Source: UBA11865 sp041570195
GTDB lineage: Bacteria; Chloroflexota; Anaerolineae; Promineifilales; Promineifilaceae
Direction of reading: 5' to 3'
Assembly (NCBI GenBank): GCA_041570195.1
Contig: JBFFWQ010000006.1
Coordinates: 34,120 to 98,119, forward strand
Length of the DNA stretch: 64,000 nucleotides
Part shown: piece by piece, positions 34,101-43,971 of the stretch
How positions within the stretch are numbered: position 1 is the first letter of the stretch
Layout: the number at the start of each line of letters is the position of its first letter
Made by a program: the position numbers and the translations under genes
The notes under the pieces: model-generated
The model's database searches: none
Told to the model about the DNA's origin: nothing
What the model saw: the letters and a program-made list of their open reading frames with translations, nothing else

Positions 34101-36017
34101 CTACAGGTAATCTAGCGCTTCGCGGTAGACTCGCAGGGCTTTTTGCAACTGACCGTTGCGAGCGTACGCATCTCCAAGGACGCGCTGCAACCTCGGCTCC
34201 GGCCCCCGTTCTTCATAGAAGTTCTCAAGATCATCAATCAGGAATGGCAGAGATTCGCCTTGCTCAACCAGCACCGAGTAGACGGCCAACCCCTCTTCAA
34301 TCGAACCTTCTTGCATTGCCTCCCGGGCCTGGGCCAATTCTTCTGCCCCATGAGCTTCAGGTGGAATAGTCGCCAGCGCCCCCGCCTCGACCATATCTTC
34401 TTCGGACATCTCAAGAGACTCGATAAGCGGCGCCTCGTTGGACTCCGTCACGGTCTCTATCTGCTCGACCTCGGCCTCAGCCTCTAGCCAACTCTCTGCG
34501 TCGACGTGTCCCAACGTATCGAGCCAGGCCAGATCTTCAGACGGCGAATCCTCTTCCGCCATAGAATCCTCAGCCTCAGCCGCCGCCTCGTCAGCCACAT
34601 CATGAGCAGACAGGTCGACAAACTCATCTGCAGCTAACGCGTCCGCGGGCTCAACGGAATCTACTGGCGCCTCTTTCAGCTCAGACACCTGGGCCAATTC
34701 GCCGGCGTCGATCTGCTCACCCATCTCTACGGTAGCAACTTGGGGCGTCTCGGGCTGAACTTGGCCGGCGACTTCTTCCTCTTCAAACGTCGTCAACTCT
34801 TCAATCGGCGCTCCTTGGCGGGCTGCCAACTGCTCTAGCCAGGCCATGGCGTCGCCGCCTTCTCCACGCGTGCTCTCGTCCACGACCTCGCCAGCCGCCT
34901 CCGTAGAAGGCGCGCTTTCTGGTTCAGCAAACAACAAATCGGCCCCAGCCATGGCCTCAGCAACATCATGAACGACTGCCGGCGTCGGCGGCTCTTCGCT
35001 GACCGGAATAACTGCTGCCTCAGCCTCCTCCTCTTCGCTTGGCCTCGGCTGTACAGTAAGTTCTTCTAGCCAATCGAGCGCTTCGTCAAGATCGGCGATT
35101 GGCGACTCCTCGCCTGTCTGGACCTCCGCAATATCATCCAGCTCAACCGAAGGAAGTGGCTGAGCCAATTCCTCGCTGGGCTGCACGGTCGTCAGTTCAT
35201 CGGCATCGACTCCCTGCTTGGCGGCCAGGCGTTCAAGCCAGGCCATTGCTTCGTCCGGGTCTTCGGGAATCTCACCTGCATCATCAGGAGGCAGCTCGAA
35301 CTCTGCGTCGGCCGGTAGGGCCAACTCGGCGTCAAGTGAAACGGCCGACTGCACTGTAGGTAGCTCTTCAGAAGGCGCGCCCTGTTTGGCGGCCAGGCGT
35401 TCCAACCAGGCGACGGCCTCGTCAGGATCCTCTGGCACTTCATCTGACACCGCGCTGTTCGCCTCTCCCGCTGCAGATTCATTGGTGTCCTGGTCTTGAT
35501 TCATTTCGTCCACCGGTTCTCCAGGTACGCCAGTCAACTGCTCTTCGTCACGTTCTTGCGCATTGCTACTCATTTTCGGAGCTGTATCCATTTCGTCTAA
35601 CCACATGAGGTCGTCATTCTCAAGAATTACTTCGCTGCCAAGATCGTGCTCACCTATTTGATCATCCGAGTACGAAGTTGGATCTGAATTGTTCTCCGGG
35701 CTCTGGCGTCCTAGAACCGAATCTTCGCCCGTCCAGCCGCTAGGGGCTGAAACGGTCTCATCTCGTGTTTGTTCCGGCTTGGCTTCAGCCTCGTTCCAGT
35801 CAGCGTTCTCCTTGTCCGATTCACCGGCAGATGCTTGATCGGAATCCTGGTCTGGTTGGGACGGAAGATCCTCCCTTGATTCAGGCGAAGGTGCTGTCTT
35901 TCCATCCCAGATCGCAGCCGGTTCCTCGGCCAATGCTTCCAACCAACCAATCGAATTGTCCTCATCCCCGGATGATTCACTCTCGGCGTCTCTCGGTTCT
36001 TCAGCTTCACTCAACAT
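34101..36017 (-). CDS. Large acidic protein with repeated W-L motifs and a C-terminal TPR-like end
   Basis: The 638-residue protein is very rich in Glu and Asp and mostly predicted disordered. Short motifs of the form WL[E/D] recur about eight times, including two near-identical copies of AWLERLAAKQG, each after EDPDEA, and one AWLEQLAARQG. The last about 90 residues are helical and TPR-like (EELAQAREAMQEGSIEEGL, then LQKALRVYREALDYL). I do not recognise a named family. It follows a related acidic TPR gene by 70 bases and shares the W-L motif with it, suggesting a common partner or assembly. Confidence 0.75.
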   Translation of the reverse strand: MLSEAEEPRDAESESSGDEDNSIGWLEALAEEPAAIWDGKTAPSPESREDLPSQPDQDSDQASAGESDKENADWNEAEAKPEQTRDETVSAPSGWTGEDSVLGRQSPENNSDPTSYSDDQIGEHDLGSEVILENDDLMWLDEMDTAPKMSSNAQERDEEQLTGVPGEPVDEMNQDQDTNESAAGEANSAVSDEVPEDPDEAVAWLERLAAKQGAPSEELPTVQSAVSLDAELALPADAEFELPPDDAGEIPEDPDEAMAWLERLAAKQGVDADELTTVQPSEELAQPLPSVELDDIAEVQTGEESPIADLDEALDWLEELTVQPRPSEEEEAEAAVIPVSEEPPTPAVVHDVAEAMAGADLLFAEPESAPSTEAAGEVVDESTRGEGGDAMAWLEQLAARQGAPIEELTTFEEEEVAGQVQPETPQVATVEMGEQIDAGELAQVSELKEAPVDSVEPADALAADEFVDLSAHDVADEAAAEAEDSMAEEDSPSEDLAWLDTLGHVDAESWLEAEAEVEQIETVTESNEAPLIESLEMSEEDMVEAGALATIPPEAHGAEELAQAREAMQEGSIEEGLAVYSVLVEQGESLPFLIDDLENFYEERGPEPRLQRVLGDAYARNGQLQKALRVYREALDYL

Positions 36018-36087
36018 AGCCTATTCTCGATTACCCACGATGGGGTCAGATGGCCAGCAACTAAAGGAGCATGACCGGATTTCTACT

Positions 36088-37884
36088 TCACTCATCATGT
36101 ACTGGGTCCGGCTCGCCTGGCTTGCCAGCTGAGTCGTCCAACTGATCAGACAATTCGTCTAGCCAGGTTGTCATCTCCTTTCCAGCGTCTGGCGTCGAAG
36201 ATTGACCAACAGCCGCGTCATCTAACAACTCGGCTGGCAAATCCTCCAAAACTTCATCGGCCTCCAACAACCAATCGGGTACTTCATCCTGATCAGATGA
36301 TTCCGTGAAATCGAACTCAAAGTCAACGGCGGCCGGGTCATGCTCGCCGTCAATGTTGCCAACTTCTTCTTCGGTTCGGTCTGCCAGCTCTACATCCGAA
36401 TCGGGATGACCAAGCTGCTCTATATCAAGGTCTGTTTCCGCTGCCGGCGCCTCGTCGAACAGCACTGGCTCTTCGCTGCCATCTGCAGCCGCTTCAGTCG
36501 CGTCCATACCAACTGCTTCATACAACCAATCTGGCAACTCATCCGCGACTTCTGAGCCGTCGGCCAGCTCTTCAAGCCATTCTGGTTCTGATTCCGCTTC
36601 TGCCGCCTCACTGCTGTCAGCGTCAATATAGGACAACAAATCATCCAGCGCCATCGCTGCTCCGCCCTCTTGCTCTGCGCTGTAGGCAGTTGGTTCATTC
36701 GGCACATTCTGAAAATCCGCCTGTTCGGGCTGCTGATAGTCATCCGGAACCATTGCCATCGATTCGTGTTCGTCTCGGACCGCAGCCTCGAACGGCTGCA
36801 CGTGTTCAGGTGGCAGGCCCACCTGCTCATCAGACTCTAGAAGCCCCAATTCACTGTCGGCCGGCGTTTCTTCCCCAGTCTCTTGAAGCAATTCAACCTC
36901 GGGTCCGGCGGCTTCATCCAGCCAGTCAAATGTCTCTTCCGATTCCAACTCGGGTCCGATTTCCGTCTGCAGTTCCTCATCAGGACTGCCGATTTCAAGC
37001 AGCCACTCTGGCGCCTGTTCGCCAACCGCCGCGGCGACCGTTGGCCGCATCTGCCTGGCATCGGCCTCTCCCAACCCATAAGCCATCGCCAACGAATCTT
37101 CCAAGATCTCGACTGGAACCGACTGAGGTAGCTCAATGCGGGAATTACCAAGCACTCGTCCTAAGGTTGAATCAGGATCCAAATGGGCCTGATCAAGCAA
37201 TGTTAGCTCTTGAACGAGCGCCAGATGCTCACGCGCTTCACCGACACGATCTGCGCGCAACCGCGCATCAGCCAGGATCGCATTGGCCTTAATGCAAAAT
37301 GGCAGTTGAGATACGAGCTTCTCGCACACATTGGCCGCCTCGACTTGTCTTGAGTCCCAGAACAGACTTTCGGCCAGCGCAAGCTGTAGATCAAGCCGGT
37401 CTGGACTCCGCGCCGACAACAGCGCAAGTTCACGCGCCGCTTGCCGATACATTGCCCCCCTTAGATAAAGGCGCGCCAGCGCCGGCCTGGTCAGGGCCAG
37501 GCGCGGGGGCGTATCTCCGTCGCGATTGATGTAGAACTTCCTCAATTCATCCTGTACGGCCCGATTATAAGGATCGATTTCAAATGCCCGCTCCATGTGC
37601 CAGACAGCCCCTTCAAGGTCATGATTCTCGCCATGTGCCAGGGCCATTCCAGCGTGCGACACAAGGTCCTCAGGGTCGGCGCTCAAGAGACGTGCAAAAA
37701 CGTCCTTCGCTTCGTCGTAGAGCTGCTGCTCCAGAAACGTTCGGCCCAATAGCCGGTAGGTGTCAATGTGGCGAGGGAACTGCTGCAGGATGAAATGACA
37801 ATGGGCAACCGCCTCAGGCAGCCTGTTTTCGTCCAGTAGCCCTTCAATCTGGCTAAGATACTCGTGTAGGGCAGCGCGGCGCAC
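36088..37884 (-). CDS. TPR protein with acidic W-L-motif tail
   Basis: The N-terminal about 270 residues are tetratricopeptide repeats (RLPEAVAHCHFIL, QLYDEAKDVFARLLSADP, HDLEGAVWHMERAFEIDP, MYRQAARELALL). The rest is strongly acidic with six W-L motifs such as FDWLDEA, EWLEELAD, DWLYEAV and TWLDELSD. I set the start at GTG 37884; TTG 37890 is equally possible, both behind AGGGG. The frame runs open to 38223, but that would overlap the deacetylase-like gene and encode unlike sequence. It belongs to the series hppA, deacetylase, TPR, TPR. Confidence 0.8.
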   Translation of the reverse strand: MRRAALHEYLSQIEGLLDENRLPEAVAHCHFILQQFPRHIDTYRLLGRTFLEQQLYDEAKDVFARLLSADPEDLVSHAGMALAHGENHDLEGAVWHMERAFEIDPYNRAVQDELRKFYINRDGDTPPRLALTRPALARLYLRGAMYRQAARELALLSARSPDRLDLQLALAESLFWDSRQVEAANVCEKLVSQLPFCIKANAILADARLRADRVGEAREHLALVQELTLLDQAHLDPDSTLGRVLGNSRIELPQSVPVEILEDSLAMAYGLGEADARQMRPTVAAAVGEQAPEWLLEIGSPDEELQTEIGPELESEETFDWLDEAAGPEVELLQETGEETPADSELGLLESDEQVGLPPEHVQPFEAAVRDEHESMAMVPDDYQQPEQADFQNVPNEPTAYSAEQEGGAAMALDDLLSYIDADSSEAAEAESEPEWLEELADGSEVADELPDWLYEAVGMDATEAAADGSEEPVLFDEAPAAETDLDIEQLGHPDSDVELADRTEEEVGNIDGEHDPAAVDFEFDFTESSDQDEVPDWLLEADEVLEDLPAELLDDAAVGQSSTPDAGKEMTTWLDELSDQLDDSAGKPGEPDPVHDE

Positions 37885-37943
37885 GGTCAATTTTCCCCTG
37901 ACACTTCTATGCGGGTAAACATAACTATTATCCTGGTTTTCGA

Positions 37944-38975
37944 TCAGGAAGGCAAATGTAGACGCTGCAGCTGGAGTAGTAAATTTGTAACATCTGGGCT
38001 GGTATATGGCGCAGGTCCCAAAGGATCGCGGACCAGGTCTTTTCCAGTCAGCGCATAGATCACATTGAGTACACCATTTGCCAGGGCCTGGAAATGGTAG
38101 CCCCCCTCGAGAACAAACAGCACCTTCCCCTGACAATTCAGCCCGGCCAATTCGATAAGTTGGCGCGACATCTGTGCATAGCCGGTCAGCGTCACCGCTG
38201 CCGCGGCCAAAGGATCTTGCCAATGGGCATCAAATCCGGCCGATACCAGAATCATATCAGGTCCAAAAATGGCTATGACCGGCTCAAGCAGGTCTCGAAA
38301 CATCAGAGCGTAAGCCTCGTCCCCAGCCCTTGAACCAAAAGGTATATTCAAAGTGGCGCCCAGGCCCTCGCCTCGGCCGATCTCCCGCGCCGATCCGGTC
38401 CCCGGGTAAAAAAATGGTCCAAACATATGCAGCGAAATGTACAGAACCGTCGGATCTTCATAGAAGATGGCCTGAGTTCCGTTGCCATGATGCACATCGT
38501 AGTCCAGAATTAGCACCCTGGCCGAGCCATGTAGTTGCTGAACATGTCGAGCAGCAATGGCCACGTTGTTGAATAGGCAAAAACCACCGACGCGGCTCCG
38601 CTCAGCATGATGTCCCGGCGGTCGAACTAGCACAATGCCATTGTCAACTTCCCCTTGCATAATTAGCTCGCTAGCCAGGCAGGTTGTTCCGACCGCCAGT
38701 CTAGCCTGATCAAAACTCGCTTTCGTGCAATAGGTGTCGGGATCGAGATTTCCTCCGCCCTGGCTCGAAGCAAGCTGTACGCTTTGAATCAAACTCGGGC
38801 TGTGCACCCTTAGAAGTTGCTCTGTACTCGCAGGAACCGCCTCGACTATATCGACGGCACTCAGTGCGGCCTCTTGCTCGAGCAGTCGTTTGATGGCTGC
38901 TATTCGGCCAGCGTTCTCCGGATGACCCTCTAAGGTATGCTCGTCTGCCGGAACATACGCGAGAATTGTGGTCAC
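37944..38975 (-). CDS. Histone deacetylase superfamily protein (AcuC/acetylpolyamine amidohydrolase type)
   Basis: The 343-residue zinc hydrolase shows the class I/II deacetylase core: RPPGHHAERSRVGGFCLFNN with the paired catalytic histidines, ILDYDVHHGNGTQAIFY with zinc ligands Asp and His, and VSAGFDAHWQDPL. Bacterial members deacetylate acetyl-CoA synthetase, polyamines or other acetylated amines. An acs gene lies 2.6 kb upstream on the same strand, which fits an acetyl-lysine switch, but this is an inference. The start is GTG at 38975, 18 bases after the pyrophosphatase stop. Confidence 0.9.
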   Translation of the reverse strand: MTTILAYVPADEHTLEGHPENAGRIAAIKRLLEQEAALSAVDIVEAVPASTEQLLRVHSPSLIQSVQLASSQGGGNLDPDTYCTKASFDQARLAVGTTCLASELIMQGEVDNGIVLVRPPGHHAERSRVGGFCLFNNVAIAARHVQQLHGSARVLILDYDVHHGNGTQAIFYEDPTVLYISLHMFGPFFYPGTGSAREIGRGEGLGATLNIPFGSRAGDEAYALMFRDLLEPVIAIFGPDMILVSAGFDAHWQDPLAAAAVTLTGYAQMSRQLIELAGLNCQGKVLFVLEGGYHFQALANGVLNVIYALTGKDLVRDPLGPAPYTSPDVTNLLLQLQRLHLPS

Positions 38976-38993
38976 CGCAGGCCTACTTGGATT

Positions 38994-41327
38994 TCAACCA
39001 CCGAACCACATGCTGATCAGGCCTTGGCCATTGTCAATAGACACGATCAGCGCCGCAAAAACCACGGAGACCATAGTCATCAGCTTGATGAGAATGTTCA
39101 GCGACGGACCGGACGTATCCTTGAACGGATCGCCGACGGTATCGCCCACAACAGCCGCTTTGTGGGCCGGCGAACCCTTGCCGCCATACCGCCCGTCTTC
39201 AATATACTTCTTGGCATTGTCCCAGGCGCCGCCCGAATTGGCCATCATCACCGCCAGCGCGAAGCCGGCCGTCAGTCCACCAACCAATAACCCCACGACA
39301 CCGGCAACGCCAAAGAGGATTCCGACAATTACCGGCACGGCAATTGCCAATACCGAGGGGGCAATCATCTCCCGTTGGGCGCCGAGAGTGCTAATCTCCA
39401 CGCAACGTGCGTAATCAGGACGCGTCGTTCCTTCCAGGATGCCGGGCGACTCCCTGAATTGGCGCCGAACCTCTTCGACCATATCGCCGGCCGCTCGACC
39501 GACGGCCCGCATTGTCATCGAAGAAAAGTAGAAAGCCGTGGCCGAGCCGGCAAACACGCCGATGAGAACGGCCGGGTTAATCATGGTTACATTGAAGTAT
39601 TCCATGAAGTCCGACATGGTCCACTCGGCAATGGATCGGCCGGCCAGTTCCGGCAAGTTTTCGCCGCCTCCATGCAGCGTCAGTCCAAGGCGGACTTCCT
39701 CCAAATAGGCGGCCAAAAGTGCCAGCGACGTAAGGGCTGCCGAACCAATGGCAAAACCCTTGCCGATTGCTGCTGTCGTATTACCCACCGCATCAAGCTG
39801 ATCGGTCCGCTGGCGAACCTCTGGACCAAGCCCTGACATCTCGGCATTGCCACCGGCATTGTCGGCAATGGGGCCGTAGGCGTCCGTGGCCAGAGTGAAG
39901 CCCAGGGTGGATAACATACCCACCGCAGCGATCCCTGCACCGTAAAGGCCCATGGTCACATTGGTTGTACCGCCCATAGCGTAGAAGCTCACGGCGATTC
40001 CGACGACGATCGCGACGACTGGCACGCCCGTTGACTGCATGCCTACGGCGAGGCCCTCAATCATCAAGGTTGCGGAACTTGTCGATGCTTGTTCGGCGAT
40101 GTTTTGCGTCGGTTTATAAGCATGGGATGTATAGTACTCGGTAGATCGACCGATGACAATGCCCACGATCAATCCGACGAGAATACTTATCCAGACCGCC
40201 CATTTATTGGGCAAGTCAAGTACGAAAACCACCGCTAACGAAAGAATGGCAATTCCGAGAGAACTGCCGTAGAGTCCGCGACCTAACGCGCCGATCAACT
40301 GAGATTGGCTGGCCCCCTCGTCTGCCCTCACTAGGTACACGCCGATGATTGACAACATTATGCCTATTGCGGCCACGGCTATAGGTGTAGCCAGATAACG
40401 CAACTGAAGGTCCATAACTTGCTGCAAGGTGGGATCGGTTCCGTCAAATAAGGTCGCAGCGCCAGCCGCCACCGCGGCCACGCCCAAGGCTGACGTTGCC
40501 AGAATTGAACCAGCATATGATTCGTAAAGGTCGGCGCCCATGCCAGCCACATCTCCCACATTATCGCCCACGTTGTCCGCAACCGTGGCCGGATTTCGCG
40601 GATCATCTTCTGGAATACCGGCTTCAACCTTGCCTACCAAATCGGCACCCACATCGGCCGCCTTCGTGTAGATTCCACCACCGACACGAGCGAACAATGC
40701 CTGTGTTGAGGCGCCCATGCCGAAACTTAGCATTGTTGCCGTGATCGGTACCAGCGGGTTTCCGGTAATCAAGAATCCAAAGATACTCTCGCTGTCCTGG
40801 ATGACGGCCGGCGCCACATAATAAAGGATGAGGAACCAGGCGGTAATGTCTAGCAGCGCAAATCCTACCACGACCAAACCCATGACTGCCCCGGCTCGCA
40901 GCGCGACCTGCAATCCGCCGTTCAAGCTTTCAATTGCCGCATTCGCGGTCCTCGCAGAAGCGTTGGTGGCCGTCTTCATGCCTATATAACCACAGAGCGC
41001 CGAAAACAAACCGCCGGTTAAAAAGGCAACCGGCACTATCGGATTCTGTAAACGAAACAGCGATAGCAAAAGGAAAACAACGAACAATATAAAGAAGACG
41101 ATTCCGACGACTCGGTATTGTCGGGTCAGGTATGCTGTGGCGCCCTCCCGAATCGCCTGAGCGATGTCAATCATTCTATCGGTGCCTTCGCTTCGCCGCA
41201 TGAGTTGACGGTAGAAATGGTATGCGAATACAAGGGCTATGAGCGCAGTAATGGGCCCCAACCACCAAATCAGCGGCAGCGACGCGCGCACGGTTTCAGC
41301 GCTTTGCGCAGACACGCTAGAAATCAT
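38994..41327 (-). CDS. hppA: Membrane pyrophosphatase (ion-pumping), K+-dependent type
   Basis: The protein (about 777 residues, roughly sixteen helices) couples pyrophosphate hydrolysis to proton or sodium export. The substrate loop reads ADNVGDNVGDVAGMGADLYE. GNTTAAIGKGFAIGSA has alanine where potassium-independent pumps have lysine, so a K+-dependent class is likely. H+ versus Na+ cannot be told from sequence. GGAGGA five bases before ATG 41327 decides the start over an in-frame ATG twelve bases earlier. It heads a four-gene series with the deacetylase and TPR genes. Confidence 0.95.
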   Translation of the reverse strand: MISSVSAQSAETVRASLPLIWWLGPITALIALVFAYHFYRQLMRRSEGTDRMIDIAQAIREGATAYLTRQYRVVGIVFFILFVVFLLLSLFRLQNPIVPVAFLTGGLFSALCGYIGMKTATNASARTANAAIESLNGGLQVALRAGAVMGLVVVGFALLDITAWFLILYYVAPAVIQDSESIFGFLITGNPLVPITATMLSFGMGASTQALFARVGGGIYTKAADVGADLVGKVEAGIPEDDPRNPATVADNVGDNVGDVAGMGADLYESYAGSILATSALGVAAVAAGAATLFDGTDPTLQQVMDLQLRYLATPIAVAAIGIMLSIIGVYLVRADEGASQSQLIGALGRGLYGSSLGIAILSLAVVFVLDLPNKWAVWISILVGLIVGIVIGRSTEYYTSHAYKPTQNIAEQASTSSATLMIEGLAVGMQSTGVPVVAIVVGIAVSFYAMGGTTNVTMGLYGAGIAAVGMLSTLGFTLATDAYGPIADNAGGNAEMSGLGPEVRQRTDQLDAVGNTTAAIGKGFAIGSAALTSLALLAAYLEEVRLGLTLHGGGENLPELAGRSIAEWTMSDFMEYFNVTMINPAVLIGVFAGSATAFYFSSMTMRAVGRAAGDMVEEVRRQFRESPGILEGTTRPDYARCVEISTLGAQREMIAPSVLAIAVPVIVGILFGVAGVVGLLVGGLTAGFALAVMMANSGGAWDNAKKYIEDGRYGGKGSPAHKAAVVGDTVGDPFKDTSGPSLNILIKLMTMVSVVFAALIVSIDNGQGLISMWFGG

Positions 41328-41359
41328 TAGTTCCTCCATTAACGAATTAGAGTCACAGC

Positions 41360-41401
41360 AAAAACCGCCCCCCGGTTATTAACCTGTCGAAAACCGGGGC
41401 G
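41360..41401 (-). terminator. Intrinsic terminator between acs and hppA
   Basis: On the minus strand CGCCCCGGTT pairs with AACCGGGG-GGCG (41401 to 41366) around a 13-base loop, and a run of five T residues follows at 41364-41360. It ends the acs transcript 30 bases before the hppA start. Confidence 0.7.
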
Positions 41402-41579
41402 AAAAATAAGCGGGCATAACCCGCTCTGGTTCAAACGCTTCATTTTCTGCTTCATCTAGAAGCAATGGGGTAAAGAACGAATCGATTGTAACGAATGTCA
41501 CAAATGATGTCAAAAAGGCCCGGACGTGCTGATGCCAAGGCCGCATGGACCATGTAGCCACCAATTTCACCCCTGATTG

Positions 41580-43484
41580 CTAGTCTGCCAGCGTTGACAA
41601 ATCACCCAATTCCTCTCCAAGTACTTGGGCTTTGAGAACCCGGCGCATGATCTTTCCTGAGCGAGTTTTGGGTAGACTGTCCACAAAATCGACTGTCGTG
41701 GGCTTGGCAATGGGGCCCATCTCATGCCCAACATGGTCCTTCAGCTCCTTCTCCAGTCTTTCGCTGCTTTCGAATCCCTGGCGCAAGATGCAGTAACTCT
41801 TGATAATGTTACCACGTAGTTCGTCCGGCACCCCGATAACTGCAGCCTCGGCTACGGCCGGATGGCTGACCAGCGCACTTTCAATTTCGGCCGTGCCCAG
41901 CCGATAACCAGAAACCTTGATGACGTCGTCGATCCGTCCAATCACCCAGATATAGCCGTCTGCGTCTTTTTTCGCGCTGTCACCAGGCAAGTACCAACCT
42001 TTGTCGGCAAATCGGCTCCAATATTGCTCCACATAGCGATCAGGATCCTGGTACACCGTCCGCAACATGGCCGGCCAAGGTGTCTTGATTACCAGGTAAC
42101 CTTCCTCACCCGGAGGAACGGGATCGCCCTCCTCATCCACGACGTCAACCTGGACACCCGGGAACGCCTTGGTCGCCGAACCAGGCTTCAAAGCCATGCT
42201 CGGAATTGGGGTAATCATGAAGTTACCGGTTTCCGTCTGCCACCAGGTATCCATGATCGGGCAGCGCTCCTGGCCTATGACACGATGGTACCAGCGCCAC
42301 GCTTCCGGATTGATCGGCTCGCCAACCGTGCCAAGTAAACGCAAACTGGAAAGATCGTGCCGCGCCGGCCAACTTCTACCAAATCGCATCAGGCCACGAA
42401 TTGCCGTTGGCGCCGTGTAAAGGATAGTGATCTGGTACTTGGCCACCATTTGCCACCATCTGTCCGGATATGGGTAAGTAGGCGCTCCTTCGTACATAAA
42501 ACTTGTCGCCCCAAGAACCAGGGGAGAATAAACAATATAGCTGTGACCGGTGATCCAACCCGGGTCGGCCGCACACCACCACAGGTCGTCTGGCTTAATA
42601 TCAAAAACCCATTTCAACGTAGTGGCCGTGCCAACCATATAACCGCCATGGGTGTGCAAGATCGCCTTCGGCTTGCCCGTGGTCCCAGAGGTATAGAGGA
42701 TGAATAACGGGTCCTCCGCATCCATGACCTCGGTTGACGCTTTCGGATCGGCTATCGGCAAGTTCATCAGTTCGTGATACCAGTGATCACGTCCAGGCAC
42801 CATTTCCACGTCCTGGCCCGTGCGTTTTACACAGATAACCGTCTGAATAGTCCCGGCTCGATCAACCGCCTCATTGGCGATCTGCTTTAACTCGATGATC
42901 TTACCCCGTAGCCAGGCACCATCGCAGGTGATGAGTACTTTGGATCTACTGTCCTCTATCCGGCCGTGCAATGCTTCCGTCGAGAAGCCGCCATATACTA
43001 CCGAGTGAATAGCGCCGATCTTGGCGCAAGCCAACATCGCTATCACAAGCTCGGGCACGCGACCCATATAGATGGTAACCCGATCCCCTTTGCTTACGCC
43101 CATGGCGCGCAACACGCTAGCGAATTTACACACCTGGTGGTTCAGCTGCTGATAGGTGTACACGCGTGTGTCGCCGGGCTCTCCTTCAAAGATCAACGCC
43201 GCTTTGTTCCGGGTCGCCGTCCGCATGTGCCGGTCCAGTGCGTTATGAACCAGGTTGACCTTGGATCCGACAAACCACTGATAGAATGGCGCGTTTGAAT
43301 CGTCCAGCACCTTATCCCAGGGCGCGAACCACTCGAAGTTCTCGGCCGCGATTCGACCCCAAAATCCGGCTAGATCGGCGACCGCTTGATCGTTTACCTC
43401 ATCGTAATCAGGCACATGGGCCTGCTCCACAAGCTCAGGTGATGGGTAGAATACTTCGCCCGTTAGCTTGTCTTGGGTTGACAT
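41580..43484 (-). CDS. acs: Acetyl-CoA synthetase
   Basis: The 634-residue enzyme activates acetate to acetyl-AMP and then acetyl-CoA. ILYTSGTTGKPKAILHTHGG is the AMP-binding loop, DTWWQTETGNFMI the adenine site, WYLPGDSAKKDADGY the hinge and LPKTRSGKIMRR the end with the lysine that is acetylated in Acs proteins. Length is normal. It has its own promoter and terminator. The deacetylase-like gene downstream of hppA may act on it. Confidence 0.95.
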   Translation of the reverse strand: MSTQDKLTGEVFYPSPELVEQAHVPDYDEVNDQAVADLAGFWGRIAAENFEWFAPWDKVLDDSNAPFYQWFVGSKVNLVHNALDRHMRTATRNKAALIFEGEPGDTRVYTYQQLNHQVCKFASVLRAMGVSKGDRVTIYMGRVPELVIAMLACAKIGAIHSVVYGGFSTEALHGRIEDSRSKVLITCDGAWLRGKIIELKQIANEAVDRAGTIQTVICVKRTGQDVEMVPGRDHWYHELMNLPIADPKASTEVMDAEDPLFILYTSGTTGKPKAILHTHGGYMVGTATTLKWVFDIKPDDLWWCAADPGWITGHSYIVYSPLVLGATSFMYEGAPTYPYPDRWWQMVAKYQITILYTAPTAIRGLMRFGRSWPARHDLSSLRLLGTVGEPINPEAWRWYHRVIGQERCPIMDTWWQTETGNFMITPIPSMALKPGSATKAFPGVQVDVVDEEGDPVPPGEEGYLVIKTPWPAMLRTVYQDPDRYVEQYWSRFADKGWYLPGDSAKKDADGYIWVIGRIDDVIKVSGYRLGTAEIESALVSHPAVAEAAVIGVPDELRGNIIKSYCILRQGFESSERLEKELKDHVGHEMGPIAKPTTVDFVDSLPKTRSGKIMRRVLKAQVLGEELGDLSTLAD

Positions 43485-43525
43485 ATGTGCTTCCTCCTCA
43501 CTTGACCGAGTCGAGATTGCCCCCT

Positions 43526-43553
43526 AGTATAATTATGTTGTTCTAAATGCAAA
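43526..43553 (-). promoter_or_regulatory. Probable promoter of acs
   Basis: On the minus strand TTTGCA (43553-43548) and TATACT (43531-43526) are 16 bases apart, about 40 bases before the acs start, which has GAGGAGG upstream. Confidence 0.6.
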
Positions 43554-43554
43554 A

Positions 43555-43730
43555 TCAGTTTAAGAGAATGAGAAATTGGTCATGGTAGCGTACGGAAAGG
43601 ATGTTTAGGCCCGCCCGATACACCAGGGCGTCAATTCCTGCGGCATTCAGGTAACGTCCTTCAGTTCGACGAGTGACTCGAACGATTCCAGGTCCGTATC
43701 ATAGATCAGGCCAGGAACTGGATTTCTCAT
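43555..43730 (-). pseudogene. Possible frameshifted small gene remnant
   Basis: On the minus strand an ATG at 43730 begins PVPGLIYDTDLESFESLVEL. A one-base shift near 43650 would continue it as AAGIDALVYRAGLNILSVRY to a TGA at 43555. The two halves are each protein-like but in different frames, so this is either a decayed gene or chance. Confidence 0.3.
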
Positions 43731-43951
43731 TTGGTGACCTTGAAGAAGGAGAGTTATGGTCCGATTATTTGGCTGCTTTCAAGGAACCGCTGACCATGAC
43801 CCCGACTTAGGCGGCATGGCAAGCGATTCCGGCCCATCAAGCATGGTGTCGAAACCTGGCAATCAGCCGCGCGATCCTCTTGGCGGTGCGTGAACTGGAT
43901 ACACTTGGCTTCTATCCAACCGAGGAAATAGCTGAGGTGACAGTTGACTAG
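43718..43951 (+). pseudogene. Possible decayed coding remnant with an internal stop
   Basis: One forward frame runs from about 43718 to a TAG at 43951 with a single in-frame TAG at 43808. It encodes GDLEEGELWSDYLAAFKEPL and, after the stop, AILLAVRELDTLGFYPTEEI. A different frame has a 45-codon ATG reading frame (43756-43893) behind AAGGAG. None is recognised. The 487-base gap between acs and the zinc-ribbon gene thus holds only doubtful coding traces and the acs promoter. Confidence 0.3.
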
Positions 43952-43971
43952 GGCGCACCGCTCTCTTCGGA

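Noticed and set aside
37885..38223. N-terminal extension of the TPR protein
   Set aside because: It would overlap the deacetylase-like gene by 280 bases and encodes atypical, cysteine-rich sequence. A start at 37884-37890 leaves a normal gap.
41379..41570. 63-codon minus-strand frame between acs and hppA
   Set aside because: It starts at a GTG just after acs, but ends inside the terminator hairpin and shows no recognisable protein pattern. It may be read-through sequence rather than a gene.
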